From Halorussus ruber (GTDB taxonomy: Archaea > Halobacteriota > Halobacteria > Halobacteriales > Haladaptataceae), in contig NZ_SBIT01000016.1 of NCBI RefSeq assembly GCF_004765785.1, forward strand, positions 1 through 64,000: DNA of 64,000 nt, given 5' to 3'. A program made the translations under genes and the position numbers. Below, piece after piece: positions 18,292 through 26,840 of the stretch. The number at the start of each line of letters is the position of its first letter. Positions within the stretch are counted from its first letter, which is position 1. The notes under the pieces are model-generated. The model was not told where the DNA came from, did no database searches, and worked only from the letters and a program-made list of their open reading frames with translations.

Positions 18292-21249
18292 ATGAGCAAG
18301 GACTACATCGACGTGAAGGGCGCGGAGGAGCACAACCTCAAGGACCTCGACCTCTCCATTCCGCGCGAAAAGTTCAACGTGGTGACGGGGCTGTCGGGGT
18401 CCGGCAAGTCGTCGCTCGCCTTCGAGACGGTCTACGCCGAGGGGCAGCGCCGGTACATCGAGAGCCTGTCGGCCTACGCGCGGAACTTCCTCGGTCAGAT
18501 GGACAAGCCGCAGGTCGAGAACGTCGAGGGACTGTCGCCCGCCATCTCTATCGACCAGAAGAACGCCGCCAACAACCCCCGTTCGACGGTCGGCACCGTC
18601 ACGGAACTCCACGACTACTTCCGCCTGCTGTACGCCCGCATCGGCACGCCCCACTGCCCCGAGTGCGGCCGGGAGGTCGGCGAGCAGAGCGCCCAGAACA
18701 TGGTCCGGCGCGTCCTCGAACTCCCCGAGGGGACCAAGGCCAAAATCGCCGCCCCGGTCGTCCGCGACCAGAAGGGTGCGTTCGAGGACCTCTTCGACGA
18801 CCTCGTGAGTGAAGGCTACAGCAGGGTCGAGGTGGACGACGAGGAGTTCGACCTCACGATGGACCGACCGGACCTCGACAAGAACTACGACCACGACATC
18901 GATGTCATCGTGGACCGCGTGAAGGTCTCTCCGGAGGCCCGGAGCAGAATCACCGACAGCGTCGAGACCGCCTTGGAGGAGGCAGACGGGGTTCTCAAAG
19001 TCATCCTCCCCGACCCGCCGGAAGAGGCCGCGGGCGAAATCGGCGGCGCGACCGCTCGTTCCACGGGGGACCTCGCAGGAGAGGCCGACGACCGCCTCGT
19101 CGTGGAGTTCTCGGAGGATTTGGCCTGCACCCACTGCGGCATCGACTTCCGCGAGATAGAGACGCGCTCGTTCTCGTTCAACAGTCCCCACGGCGCGTGC
19201 CCGGAGTGTGAGGGCATCGGCGAGACCAAGGAAGTGGACGAGGACCTCGTCGTGCAGGACACGTCCAAGCCCCTCAAGCACGTCTTCGAGCCGTGGAGCT
19301 ACAACCGGACGTACTACCGGCGACAGCTCGACAACGTGGCCGACCACTTCGGCGTGAGCGTCGATACTCCATTCGAGGACCTCCCCGAGGACGTGCAGGA
19401 GGCCTTCGTCTGGGGAACCGACGAGCAGGTTCACTTCGAGTGGACGACCAAGAACGGCACCCGCGAGAAGGACGAGCAGTTCGAGGGCGTCATCCCCAAC
19501 CTCGAACGCCGGTACGTCGAGACCGACTCCGACAGCACCCGCGACCACATCGAGGAGTACATGGCGGTCACGGAGTGCCCCGAGTGTGAGGGCACCCGCC
19601 TCAACGAGCAGAGCCGGTCGGTCTACGTCGACGGCACCGCCATCACCGAGGTCAACGAGATGTCCATCGGGGACGCGCTCGACCACTTCGAGGGACTGGA
19701 GCAGACCCTCGACGAGCGCGAGACCAAAATCGCCGAGGAGATTCTCAAGGAGATTCGCGCGCGCCTCGGCTTCATGGAGGAGGTCGGCCTCGAATACCTC
19801 ACCCTCGACCGCGAGGCCGCCACCCTCTCGGGCGGCGAGAGCCAGCGAATCCGACTCGCCACGCAAATCGGGTCGGGACTCGTCGGCGTCCTCTACGTGC
19901 TGGACGAGCCGTCTATCGGCCTCCACCAGCGCGACAACGACCGACTCCTGAACACCTTGGAGGAGCTTCGTGACCTCGGGAACACTTTGCTGGTGGTCGA
20001 ACACGACGAGGCCACGATGCGCCGGGCCGACAACGTCATCGACATGGGGCCGGGGCCGGGCAAGCGCGGCGGCGAGGTCGTCGTGCAGGGCACGGTCGAG
20101 GAGGTCGAGAACTGCGAGGAGTCGGTCACGGGCGACTACCTCGCGGGCCGCAAGGAGATTCCGGTCCCCGACGAACGGCGCGAAACTGACGAGAGTCTAA
20201 CTGTTGTGGGCGCGCGTCAGCACAACCTGAAGGACCTCGACGTGGACATCCCAGTCGGCCAGTTCACCGCGATTACCGGGGTCTCGGGGTCCGGCAAGTC
20301 CACCCTGATGCACGACATCCTCTACAAGGGACTGGCCCGCGAGATGAACGACAACACCTCGGTGGACCCCGGCGACCACGACGCCATCGAGGGCATCGAA
20401 AACATCGAGAAGGTCCGGCTCATCGACCAGTCGCCCATCGGTCGGACCCCGCGGTCGAATCCCGCGACCTACACCGGAGTCTTCGACTACATCCGCGAGC
20501 TGTTCGCCGAGACGAAGCTCTCGAAACAGCGCGGCTACGAGAAGGGCCGGTTCTCGTTCAACGTCAAGGGCGGGCGATGCGAGGAGTGCGGCGGACAGGG
20601 CACCGTCAAAATCGAGATGAACTTCCTGTCGGACGTCTACGTCCCCTGCGAGGAGTGCGACGGCGCGCGCTACAACGACGAGACGCTGGACGTGACCTAC
20701 AAGGGCGCGACCATCGCGGACGTGCTGAACATGTCGGTCGAGGAGGCCTACGACTTCTTCGAACACGACCAGCGAATCGCCCGCAGGCTCGGCCTGCTCA
20801 AGGACGTGGGGCTGGACTACATGAACCTCGGCCAGCCCTCCACGACCCTCTCGGGCGGCGAGGCCCAGCGCGTCAAACTCGCCGAGGAGCTCGGCAAGAA
20901 GGACACCGGCGACACGCTCTACCTGCTGGACGAACCGACCACGGGCCTCCACAAGGAGGACGAGCGAAAGCTAATCGAGGTCCTCCAGCGATTGACCGAC
21001 CAAGGAAACAGCGTGGTCGTCATCGAACACGAGTTGGACCTCGTGAAGAACGCCGACAACGTCATCGACCTCGGCCCCGAGGGCGGAGAGAACGGCGGTG
21101 AAGTCGTGGCTTCGGGTACCCCGGAAGCGGTCGCCCGAAACGACGATTCGCACACCGGCAAGTACCTTCGGGATATGCTCCCCGAAGTCGAGTTGGAGGG
21201 GCCGCGGTCTGACCGAGAGCAGCAGGCCGCGCCAGCGACCGACGACTGA
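18292..21249 (+). CDS. uvrA: Excinuclease ABC subunit UvrA
   Basis: 985 aa. Damage-recognition ATPase of nucleotide excision repair, acquired by haloarchaea together with UvrB and UvrC. First ABC module: Walker A GLSGSGKSS (about 31-39), zinc site CPECG with CTHCG and CPECEG, signature LSGGES near 517 and LDEPS. Second module: Walker A GVSGSGKST near 663, zinc knuckles CEECGG and CEECDG around 764-786, signature LSGGEA near 853 and LDEPTTGLH. Length and motif order are complete. The last 20 residues are a divergent tail. No partner uvr gene lies nearby, so it is transcribed alone. Confidence 0.98.
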   Translation: MSKDYIDVKGAEEHNLKDLDLSIPREKFNVVTGLSGSGKSSLAFETVYAEGQRRYIESLSAYARNFLGQMDKPQVENVEGLSPAISIDQKNAANNPRSTVGTVTELHDYFRLLYARIGTPHCPECGREVGEQSAQNMVRRVLELPEGTKAKIAAPVVRDQKGAFEDLFDDLVSEGYSRVEVDDEEFDLTMDRPDLDKNYDHDIDVIVDRVKVSPEARSRITDSVETALEEADGVLKVILPDPPEEAAGEIGGATARSTGDLAGEADDRLVVEFSEDLACTHCGIDFREIETRSFSFNSPHGACPECEGIGETKEVDEDLVVQDTSKPLKHVFEPWSYNRTYYRRQLDNVADHFGVSVDTPFEDLPEDVQEAFVWGTDEQVHFEWTTKNGTREKDEQFEGVIPNLERRYVETDSDSTRDHIEEYMAVTECPECEGTRLNEQSRSVYVDGTAITEVNEMSIGDALDHFEGLEQTLDERETKIAEEILKEIRARLGFMEEVGLEYLTLDREAATLSGGESQRIRLATQIGSGLVGVLYVLDEPSIGLHQRDNDRLLNTLEELRDLGNTLLVVEHDEATMRRADNVIDMGPGPGKRGGEVVVQGTVEEVENCEESVTGDYLAGRKEIPVPDERRETDESLTVVGARQHNLKDLDVDIPVGQFTAITGVSGSGKSTLMHDILYKGLAREMNDNTSVDPGDHDAIEGIENIEKVRLIDQSPIGRTPRSNPATYTGVFDYIRELFAETKLSKQRGYEKGRFSFNVKGGRCEECGGQGTVKIEMNFLSDVYVPCEECDGARYNDETLDVTYKGATIADVLNMSVEEAYDFFEHDQRIARRLGLLKDVGLDYMNLGQPSTTLSGGEAQRVKLAEELGKKDTGDTLYLLDEPTTGLHKEDERKLIEVLQRLTDQGNSVVVIEHELDLVKNADNVIDLGPEGGENGGEVVASGTPEAVARNDDSHTGKYLRDMLPEVELEGPRSDREQQAAPATDD

Positions 21250-21464
21250 CTCTCCGAGCGACCTCCTGTTTTCTGGAATACGGCGCTGTATCGTCACGTT
21301 AACGCAGAGAATCCCGGTATTACCGCCGTGCAACGGGTTCGGGTCCGGACCCCGGGACGGCTAAGTACTGGATAACAAAGTGCGGCCCGGGAGAAACTGG
21401 CGTACCGTGATGGGACGGGTGGCGGTGGCACCGACGCAACAAGCGATTGAGCGATTTCGGTAGC

Positions 21465-22019
21465 ATGAGCTCGGCTGATAACTCACCGGAACAACAAACA
21501 CTGTCCGAAGACCTCATCTTCGACGTGTTGAAGAACCGGCGGCGGCGATACACGCTGCATTACCTGAAGCAGCAGGACCGTCCGGTCGAGCTGAGCGAAC
21601 TCGCCGAGCAGGTGGCGGCCTGGGAGAACGACACGACCGTCGAGGGACTGTCGGCCAACGAGCGCAAGTCGGTCTACACATCCCTGTATCAGACACATCT
21701 CCCGAAGCTAGCGGACGCGGGTATCGTGGATTACAACCAGAACCGCGGCGTCGTAGAGCTGTCGGACAACGCAGCGCAGTTGGAGGGGTACCTCCGTCCG
21801 CAGGACGAGTTCCCGTGGATTCGGTACTACCTCGCGCTGGCGGTCGTGAGCGCGGTGTTGGTTCTGGGAGACTTCCTGGACGTCCCGCCGCTGTCGGCGA
21901 TACCCGACGAAATCTGGGGCGTCCTCATCGTCGCGGCGTTCGCGCTGTCGGCGGCGACCCACTACGTGCGGCGGCGACAACTCGCTCAGCAGGAGACACC
22001 ACCGAACGTCGACGGATAG
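21465..22019 (+). CDS. DUF7344-type winged-helix membrane-associated regulator
   Basis: 184 aa. The N-terminal half is a haloarchaeal winged helix of the DUF7344 kind: EDLIFDVLKNRRRRYTLHYL (quoted region around 17-36) then VELSELAEQVAAWE, and SLYQTHLPKLADAGIVDY as the recognition and wing part. Two hydrophobic helices near 123-141 and 151-167 anchor it to the membrane, followed by a basic RRRQ tail. It probably controls transcription from a membrane position; target genes are unknown. ATG 21465 was chosen; an earlier in-frame codon adds 6 residues. Confidence 0.8.
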   Translation: MSSADNSPEQQTLSEDLIFDVLKNRRRRYTLHYLKQQDRPVELSELAEQVAAWENDTTVEGLSANERKSVYTSLYQTHLPKLADAGIVDYNQNRGVVELSDNAAQLEGYLRPQDEFPWIRYYLALAVVSAVLVLGDFLDVPPLSAIPDEIWGVLIVAAFALSAATHYVRRRQLAQQETPPNVDG

Positions 22020-22094
22020 TTCGGGGATACGTCGAGGAGGGTCCGGGGGAACAGAGCGGTGAATACTTGGGCCAGAGGGTAGTACGCCCGAGCG

Positions 22095-23186
22095 ATGTAC
22101 GACTTCGTAGTCGTCGGCGCAGGACCTGCCGGGTCACGATTCTCCCGGCGAGCGTCCGAGCGGGGGTACGACGTGCTGACTCTGGAGAAAGGAGAAGTCG
22201 GCAAGCCGTTAGCTTGCTCCGGGCACGTCAGCACCGACATCTGGGAGTTCACCCCGGACGGCGCGCGCGAGGAGTTACTCCAGAACGAGGTCTACGGCGC
22301 GCGCTTCCACGTCGGCGGACCGGGAAGCGACGACTACCAGTTCTACAAGCGGGAGGTCGTCTCGAACGTCATCGACCGCGTGGGCCTCGATAAGCTTCTC
22401 GCCGAAGCCGCGGAGGACGCTGGCGCAGACCTCCGCGAGAACCACAGCGTCACCGCGGTCGAGGAGTACCGCGACCGCGTCGAGGTCACGGCCAGCACGC
22501 CCGAGGGGACCGAGACCTTCGAGGCGAAGATGGTCGCGGGGTGCGACGGCCCGGTCTCGCGGGTCCGGTCGGAACTCGACCTGCCGGAACCCGGCGAGAA
22601 GCTACAGGGCGTGCTGGCGTTCTCCGAGGAGGACGACCCCGGCGACTACGTGGACGTTCACCTGACCGCGCCCAGATTCTTCGCGTGGCGCATCCCGCGA
22701 GGCGACTCGGGCGTCGAGTACGGCCTCGCGGCTCCTCCGGGGTCGGACCCGAGCGCGAACGACCTCTTCGAGGAGTTCACCGACGAGTACGACGTGGAGA
22801 CCACTCACTTCTGCGCGGGCATGATTCCCATCGGTCCCGCCGACCGCGTGACGAGTCGCCGGGCGTTCTTGATTGGGGACGCGGCGGCCCAGACCAAGCC
22901 GTTTACGGGTGGTGGAATCCTCTACGGCATGACCGCCGCCAGCCACGCCGCGAAGGTCGTAGACCCCGAGCGCCCCGCGACCTTGCAGGACTACGAGGAG
23001 GCGTGGCGCGAGGACCTGAGCCGCGAGATTCAGTTGGGCCACTGGATTCGGAAGTGTTACTCGCTCCCGGAGGAGGTCCAGAAGGTCGGGTTGTCGGCTT
23101 TTTCGGGCGAGATTGGGGTTCACATGGACAAGCCGACCTCCTTCTTCTCGACCGAGCATCTGAAGAAGTTGTTGTCGGGGTCGTGA
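22095..23186 (+). CDS. Geranylgeranyl reductase family flavoprotein
   Basis: 363 aa. FAD-dependent oxidoreductase of the family that saturates geranylgeranyl chains of archaeal lipids (digeranylgeranylglycerophospholipid reductase) or of menaquinone side chains. Dinucleotide motif GAGPAG at 8-13, substrate-site PLACSGHVS near 37-45, second FAD motif GDAAAQTKPFTGGGI near 259-273, and a C-terminal helical lid. The N-terminus MYDFVVVG directly starts the beta-strand of the Rossmann fold, so ATG 22095 is right. Haloarchaea carry several such paralogues, and which double bonds this one reduces cannot be told from sequence. Confidence 0.9.
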   Translation: MYDFVVVGAGPAGSRFSRRASERGYDVLTLEKGEVGKPLACSGHVSTDIWEFTPDGAREELLQNEVYGARFHVGGPGSDDYQFYKREVVSNVIDRVGLDKLLAEAAEDAGADLRENHSVTAVEEYRDRVEVTASTPEGTETFEAKMVAGCDGPVSRVRSELDLPEPGEKLQGVLAFSEEDDPGDYVDVHLTAPRFFAWRIPRGDSGVEYGLAAPPGSDPSANDLFEEFTDEYDVETTHFCAGMIPIGPADRVTSRRAFLIGDAAAQTKPFTGGGILYGMTAASHAAKVVDPERPATLQDYEEAWREDLSREIQLGHWIRKCYSLPEEVQKVGLSAFSGEIGVHMDKPTSFFSTEHLKKLLSGS

Positions 23187-23212
23187 GTTCCGCGAGTAGG
23201 GCCGACACCGAA

Positions 23213-23222
23213 TCTATATATC
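23213..23222 (+). promoter_or_regulatory. Probable TATA box for the membrane orphan
   Basis: A tctatatatc run lies about 33 bases before the ATG at 23250, the spacing expected for a basal archaeal promoter with a very short or absent leader. Confidence 0.55.
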
Positions 23223-23249
23223 GAATGAAGCTATTTGCTAGCAATAGTC

Positions 23250-23957
23250 ATGGGGGTGGACAAGAACGTTCTACTAACGGAGTACAGAGCGGCAAAACAC
23301 ACGTTAGAACAGCAACTCGATTCGATTCGAGGAATCGGCGACCACGCCACTCGAATGCTTCGTATCGTTCTTCTATTACTCGTCGGACTCGGGACGGCGG
23401 CAGCCTACTCCGATGTACAAGTAGAGAAGAAGATATTCGACAACGCGATTTGTGCAATTGGCCAGCAACCGATCTGTGTCCGCGCCGATTACCTAGCGTA
23501 TCTCGGGTCAGTTCTACTCTTTCTCGGTATCTTTCTCTTGATTAGTGCTACACTCGGTGTTGGAACAGCCGTTCGACGTCCTTTCCACTCGACCGAACTG
23601 GACACGGTTATACAGCACTCGACATCGGAGAGGCAGTATTTGATGAATCGCCTGCTGTCCTACAAAGACAAAATCGAATACAATCAGCAGGTCATATCTG
23701 CAAACCGACGAGCGATCTTCTTCGCCGACGTCAGCATCTCACTCGGGTTTGCTGTACTGTCAGTACTGATTGTCGTACTCGGAACAGACCGACACTTACT
23801 CTGGTGGACGCCGTTCGTCGTCTGTCTCCTCGCTGGGTTCCTCGTCGCTGGTATCCAACGGAGGTTCCCGGAAGACCATTCACAGCGAGTTCGAGTCCCG
23901 AACTCCGTCTCCGATTTAGCTGAATCTTACCGCCGAGGGGATGCCGAGTCCGATTGA
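23250..23957 (+). CDS. Four-helix membrane protein of unknown function
   Basis: 235 aa. Helices near 36-55, 80-103, 158-180 and 187-206, in a two-plus-two layout with a coiled linker between (about 110-157, rich in Ser, Arg, Tyr and Glu) and an N-terminal helical stretch 5-30. No known family could be assigned. The overall plan recalls SLATT-type membrane effectors, though no diagnostic motif confirms this. GC is clearly lower than in flanking genes, and codons such as AGA, ATA and TTA occur, which suggests recent acquisition. The start follows a strong TATA box. Confidence 0.7.
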   Translation: MGVDKNVLLTEYRAAKHTLEQQLDSIRGIGDHATRMLRIVLLLLVGLGTAAAYSDVQVEKKIFDNAICAIGQQPICVRADYLAYLGSVLLFLGIFLLISATLGVGTAVRRPFHSTELDTVIQHSTSERQYLMNRLLSYKDKIEYNQQVISANRRAIFFADVSISLGFAVLSVLIVVLGTDRHLLWWTPFVVCLLAGFLVAGIQRRFPEDHSQRVRVPNSVSDLAESYRRGDAESD

Positions 23958-24003
23958 CATCCGTAACCCCAACAAAATTGTACTCTTCGCGTCACGTTCT
24001 GGT

Positions 24004-24456
24004 ATGCTCGTTCGAGACGCCATGACGACCGAGGTCGTGACCGTCCCCGCCGACACCGCCCTCCAAGAAGCAGTCGGGCGGATGCTCCGCGAGGGCGTCG
24101 GGAGCGCCCTCGTCACGCGCGACGGGAGCCCGGCGGGTATCGTCACCGAGAGCGACGCGCTGAAGGCTGGCTACCTCTCCGAACGGCCCTTCACCGAGAT
24201 TCCGGTCGCCAAGGCGGCCAGCGGGTCGCTGGTGACGACCGCGCCCGACGCGACCGTGCGGAAGGCGGTCCGCGAGATGCGCGAGAACGGCGTGAAGAAG
24301 TTGCCCGTGGTCGAGGACTTCGAAATCGTCGGGGTGCTGACGATGACCGACGTGGTGCGCGAGCAGGAGGAGCTGATAGACGAGGCGGTTCGGTTGGAGG
24401 AAGGGCGTCAAGGCTGGTCGGCCGACGGGAAGGCGTGGGACCCGGACGGAATCTGA
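24004..24456 (+). CDS. Protein with paired CBS domains
   Basis: 150 aa. Two CBS motifs form one Bateman module: residues 1-58 (VRDAMTTEVVTVPADTALQEAV, ends quoted) and 66-122 (VTTAPDATVRKAVREMRENG, VVEDFEIVGVLTMTDV). Bateman modules bind adenine nucleotides and usually sense energy status. The C-terminal 28 residues are an acidic tail ending WDPDGI. ATG 24004 (MLVRDAMTT) gives the family start; the longer frame upstream overlaps the previous gene's end. Confidence 0.87.
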   Translation: MLVRDAMTTEVVTVPADTALQEAVGRMLREGVGSALVTRDGSPAGIVTESDALKAGYLSERPFTEIPVAKAASGSLVTTAPDATVRKAVREMRENGVKKLPVVEDFEIVGVLTMTDVVREQEELIDEAVRLEEGRQGWSADGKAWDPDGI

Positions 24457-24474
24457 GCGCGGGCCAATCCCCAC

Positions 24475-25215
24475 TCACACCGTCTCGGGCAACCACCCGC
24501 CGTCCACCTCGATGTTCTCGCCGCTGATGTAGTCGCTGTCCTCTTCCAAGAAGAACAGCACCGCTTGCGCCACGTCCTCGAATCCGGCGGGGCGGCCTCG
24601 CGGGAGGCCGTCGGGGAACTCGTCGGAGTTCTCGACCACGTAGGGAGACACCGCGTTGACGGTGATACCCTCGTACTGGGTGTCGTTGGCGAGCATCCGG
24701 GTGAACATCAGCACGCCCTGCTTGGCGATGAAATAGGGCGCGTTCTTCGGGGACATCAGTCCCTTCTCGGAGCTCGCGTAGCCGATGTTGACGATGCGGC
24801 CCCACGCTTGCTGGCGCATCTCGGGGAGCGCGCGCTTACAGCAGAGGTAGGTGCCGTTGACGTTGGCTTGGAGGACGGTGTTCCACTCCTCGAAGGAGAT
24901 GTCCTCCCAGTGGCGGGGCGCGAACGGGCCGACGTTGTTCACCAGCACGTCCACGGTGCCCAACTCGTCCTCGACGGCGTCGAACATCGCGTCCACGTCG
25001 CCGGGACTGGCCACGTCGCCCTGCACGGTGGTCGCCTCGGGCGCACCACGGTCGCGGGCGTCCTCGGCGGTCTCCTCGGCGGCGTCGAGACTGGAGCGGT
25101 AGTGGACCGCCACAGACGCGCCGCGCTCGGCGAGTTCGAGCAGTAGCTCTCGGCCGACGCCCTTCGCGCTCCCGGTCACGAGCGCGACTCGCTCGCTCAG
25201 GTCGGGTCGAATCAT
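24475..25215 (-). CDS. Short-chain dehydrogenase/reductase (FabG-like)
   Basis: 246 aa classical SDR. NADP-binding motif TGSAKGVG at 15-22 (TGxxxGxG), NNVG at about 90-93 in place of the usual NNAG, catalytic Ser in the NIGYASSEKG region (about 142-151) and the YFIAK pair Tyr/Lys about 160-164. It ends with the family's GENIEVDGGWLP loop. Arg after the first glycine motif suggests an NADPH preference. Substrate unknown; 3-oxoacyl reduction is a guess by similarity. It converges with the CBS protein. Confidence 0.88.
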   Translation of the reverse strand: MIRPDLSERVALVTGSAKGVGRELLLELAERGASVAVHYRSSLDAAEETAEDARDRGAPEATTVQGDVASPGDVDAMFDAVEDELGTVDVLVNNVGPFAPRHWEDISFEEWNTVLQANVNGTYLCCKRALPEMRQQAWGRIVNIGYASSEKGLMSPKNAPYFIAKQGVLMFTRMLANDTQYEGITVNAVSPYVVENSDEFPDGLPRGRPAGFEDVAQAVLFFLEEDSDYISGENIEVDGGWLPETV

Positions 25216-25438
25216 GCGCGGGGGTTCGGCTTCGACGTATTTCTACGTTGAGGCTTCCAGACGGCAGAATGAGGCGAGGGAGAGATAAAGCAATATTTTC
25301 AATTTCTTAAGCATTGTTTTTATTCCCTATAGGGGAACCCCCCATTCCTTTCCGACCGAGTACCAGTCTCGACTGTCGGCCCGCCGACCTGCCGAAACGG
25401 CCACACATCCTTAATATCCGGAAGGTAGACGTGTCCGT

Positions 25439-25888
25439 ATGGCACTCGATACCATTTTGCTCGCGGTCGGGCCGGGCGACGCTCAACGCACCGAGGAGTT
25501 AGCCAGCGCGGTCAGCGAGGTCGCGGGACCGACCGGTGCGAAGGTCGTGATGGCCCACGTTTTCACCGACGAGGAGTTCGACGGCGTGGTGAGCAACCTC
25601 GACTACGACCCGTCGGGCGACATCGACCCCGACGAGGTCGCCCAGCGCCACGCCACGGTCCGCCAACTGACCGACGAGTTCGACGCGGCGGGCGTCGAGT
25701 ACAGCGTCCGCGGCCGGGTCGGCGACCACGGCGAGACCATCGTGGAGTTGGCGAAGGAGGTCAACGCCGACCGCGTGGTCGTCGGCGGGCGTAAGCGTTC
25801 CCCGGCGGGCAAGGCGGTCTTCGGGAGTACGGCCCAAGAGGTGATGCTGAACGCTCCGTGCCCGGTGACGTTCGTTCGGGGGGACTGA
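25439..25888 (+). CDS. Universal stress protein (UspA family)
   Basis: 149 aa single Usp domain. Begins MALDTILLAVGPGD, with the first strand and phosphate loop. The ATP-binding signature near the end, VVVGGRKRSPAGKAVFGST (about 116-134), carries the glycine spacing of nucleotide-binding members. It is made from a leaderless promoter: TTAATA at 25411-25416, about 25 bases before the ATG. Role in stress survival is by family only. Confidence 0.9.
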   Translation: MALDTILLAVGPGDAQRTEELASAVSEVAGPTGAKVVMAHVFTDEEFDGVVSNLDYDPSGDIDPDEVAQRHATVRQLTDEFDAAGVEYSVRGRVGDHGETIVELAKEVNADRVVVGGRKRSPAGKAVFGSTAQEVMLNAPCPVTFVRGD

Positions 25889-26226
25889 GGTCTTCTCACC
25901 TGAAGTTGGAATCGGACCGCGACGAATCGGCCTGTGTTTTTGTTTTAGAAAGCCCCCGCCCGGTCGCGGTCGCTCCGACGGATATTCGCGGGCCTCTCAG
26001 CACCGCCCGGCCCGCGAATAGGGCCGCCGGAGACGACCAAGCCTTCGGCGCGACCGGGCGGCCCCTTTCATCCACCCAAACTGTGGTCTGTTCGGCCGGG
26101 CGCGTCCTCGGTGGTTGGTCAGTCGAGCGCATCCTGACAGCTGGTCAGTCAGGCACATCCCCGACGTTTGCTCAGCCGAGCGTTCGCCGAGTCGCGGCCG
26201 GTCGCGCCGCGCGCGGCGCGACCGGC
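25889..26226. other. Non-coding GC-rich region with short repeats and palindrome
   Basis: No gene supported on either strand. Contents: a short segment shared with repeat copy D (gcgaccgggcggcccctt...catccaccc, 26050-26077), three imperfect 26-base tandem units at 26116-26193, and a perfect 32-base palindrome at 26196-26227 that reaches the stop codon of the next minus-strand gene. The predicted ORFs here are by-products of the GC bias. Confidence 0.65.
26116..26193. repeat. Three imperfect 26-base tandem repeats
   Basis: Units start at 26116, 26142 and 26168. The first two begin with TGGTCAGTC; the third begins TTGCTCAGCC. Units one and two are clearly related (TGGTCAGTC, AGC/GGC, CATCC and GAC in register), the third is more diverged. 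A fourth, weaker unit may precede them at about 26090. Confidence 0.55.
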
Positions 26227-26227
26227 C
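26196..26227. terminator. Perfect 32-base palindrome at the end of the minus-strand gene
   Basis: The two 16-base halves (26196-26211 and 26212-26227) are exact reverse complements: ggccggtcgcgccgcg and its complement. It overlaps the stop codon of the minus-strand gene at 26227. It could be a transcription end, an mRNA-stabilising hairpin or a protein-binding site. It lacks the U-run typical of archaeal terminators. Confidence 0.45.
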
Positions 26228-26700
26228 TACCTCTCCGAGCGACCTTTCCACTCGCGCTCCTGTCGGCGCTCGGCGACGTGGCGCTCGCCGTCGGCGAGGT
26301 CCTCGCGGGCCTCCATTTCGAAGGCGATCGCGCTGTCCAGCGGGCCGTCCTGAAACGCCTCCAGCACGCTGTAGGACCACGTATCGCCGACAACTCCCCT
26401 CGGGAGGAGGTCGTCGCGCAGGCGGTCGGCGAGGCCGTCGTGGCCGCACTCGCGCAGGCACTCCTCGGCGTCCGCGAGGTGGTCCATCGCGTGCCCCGTC
26501 GCGTGGTGGAACTCCACGAGGTGACCGTGCGCGCGGTGAAGCCACTCGATGCCGAGTTCGACCTCGTGGAGTGCTTGGACCTCCTCGTCCGTGAGGTCCG
26601 CGCCGGGGGAGTCGGCTGTGTTCGCGCCGGGAGAGTTGTCGGTGTCTGCGCCGGGGGAGTCGCTGGCGTCCGCGTCGAGGGAGTCGTCCGAACCAGCCAT
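26227..26700 (-). CDS. Acidic protein of unknown function
   Basis: 157 aa. The N-terminal 40 residues are low complexity with a near-repeat DSPGAD/NSPGAN/DSPGAD (about 15-37). The rest is helical and rich in His, Glu and Asp (HEVELGIEWLHRAHGHLVEFHH between about 48 and 69), which could bind metal. Not recognised. ATG 26700 begins MAGSDDS; an earlier in-frame start would lie in the promoter. Confidence 0.65.
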   Translation of the reverse strand: MAGSDDSLDADASDSPGADTDNSPGANTADSPGADLTDEEVQALHEVELGIEWLHRAHGHLVEFHHATGHAMDHLADAEECLRECGHDGLADRLRDDLLPRGVVGDTWSYSVLEAFQDGPLDSAIAFEMEAREDLADGERHVAERRQEREWKGRSER

Positions 26701-26805
26701 GCTAATAGATAGCACGCCACAGATGTTAACCTTCGTGGGAGGAATCGCACCGCGGGACCGGAATCACGCCACCGAACCACATACTCGTCGCCGAGTAAAT
26801 GCTTG

Positions 26806-26814
26806 TAGTTAAGT
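26806..26814 (+). promoter_or_regulatory. TATA-like box of the ROK kinase gene
   Basis: agttaagtg centred about 30 bases before the ATG at 26841, the distance of a leaderless haloarchaeal promoter. Confidence 0.45.
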
Positions 26815-26840
26815 GCCGCCGGACCGTCCTACCCGGGTGA

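Noticed and set aside
26116-26193. CRISPR-like array
   Set aside because: Units are directly adjacent without unique spacers and only three imperfect copies exist.
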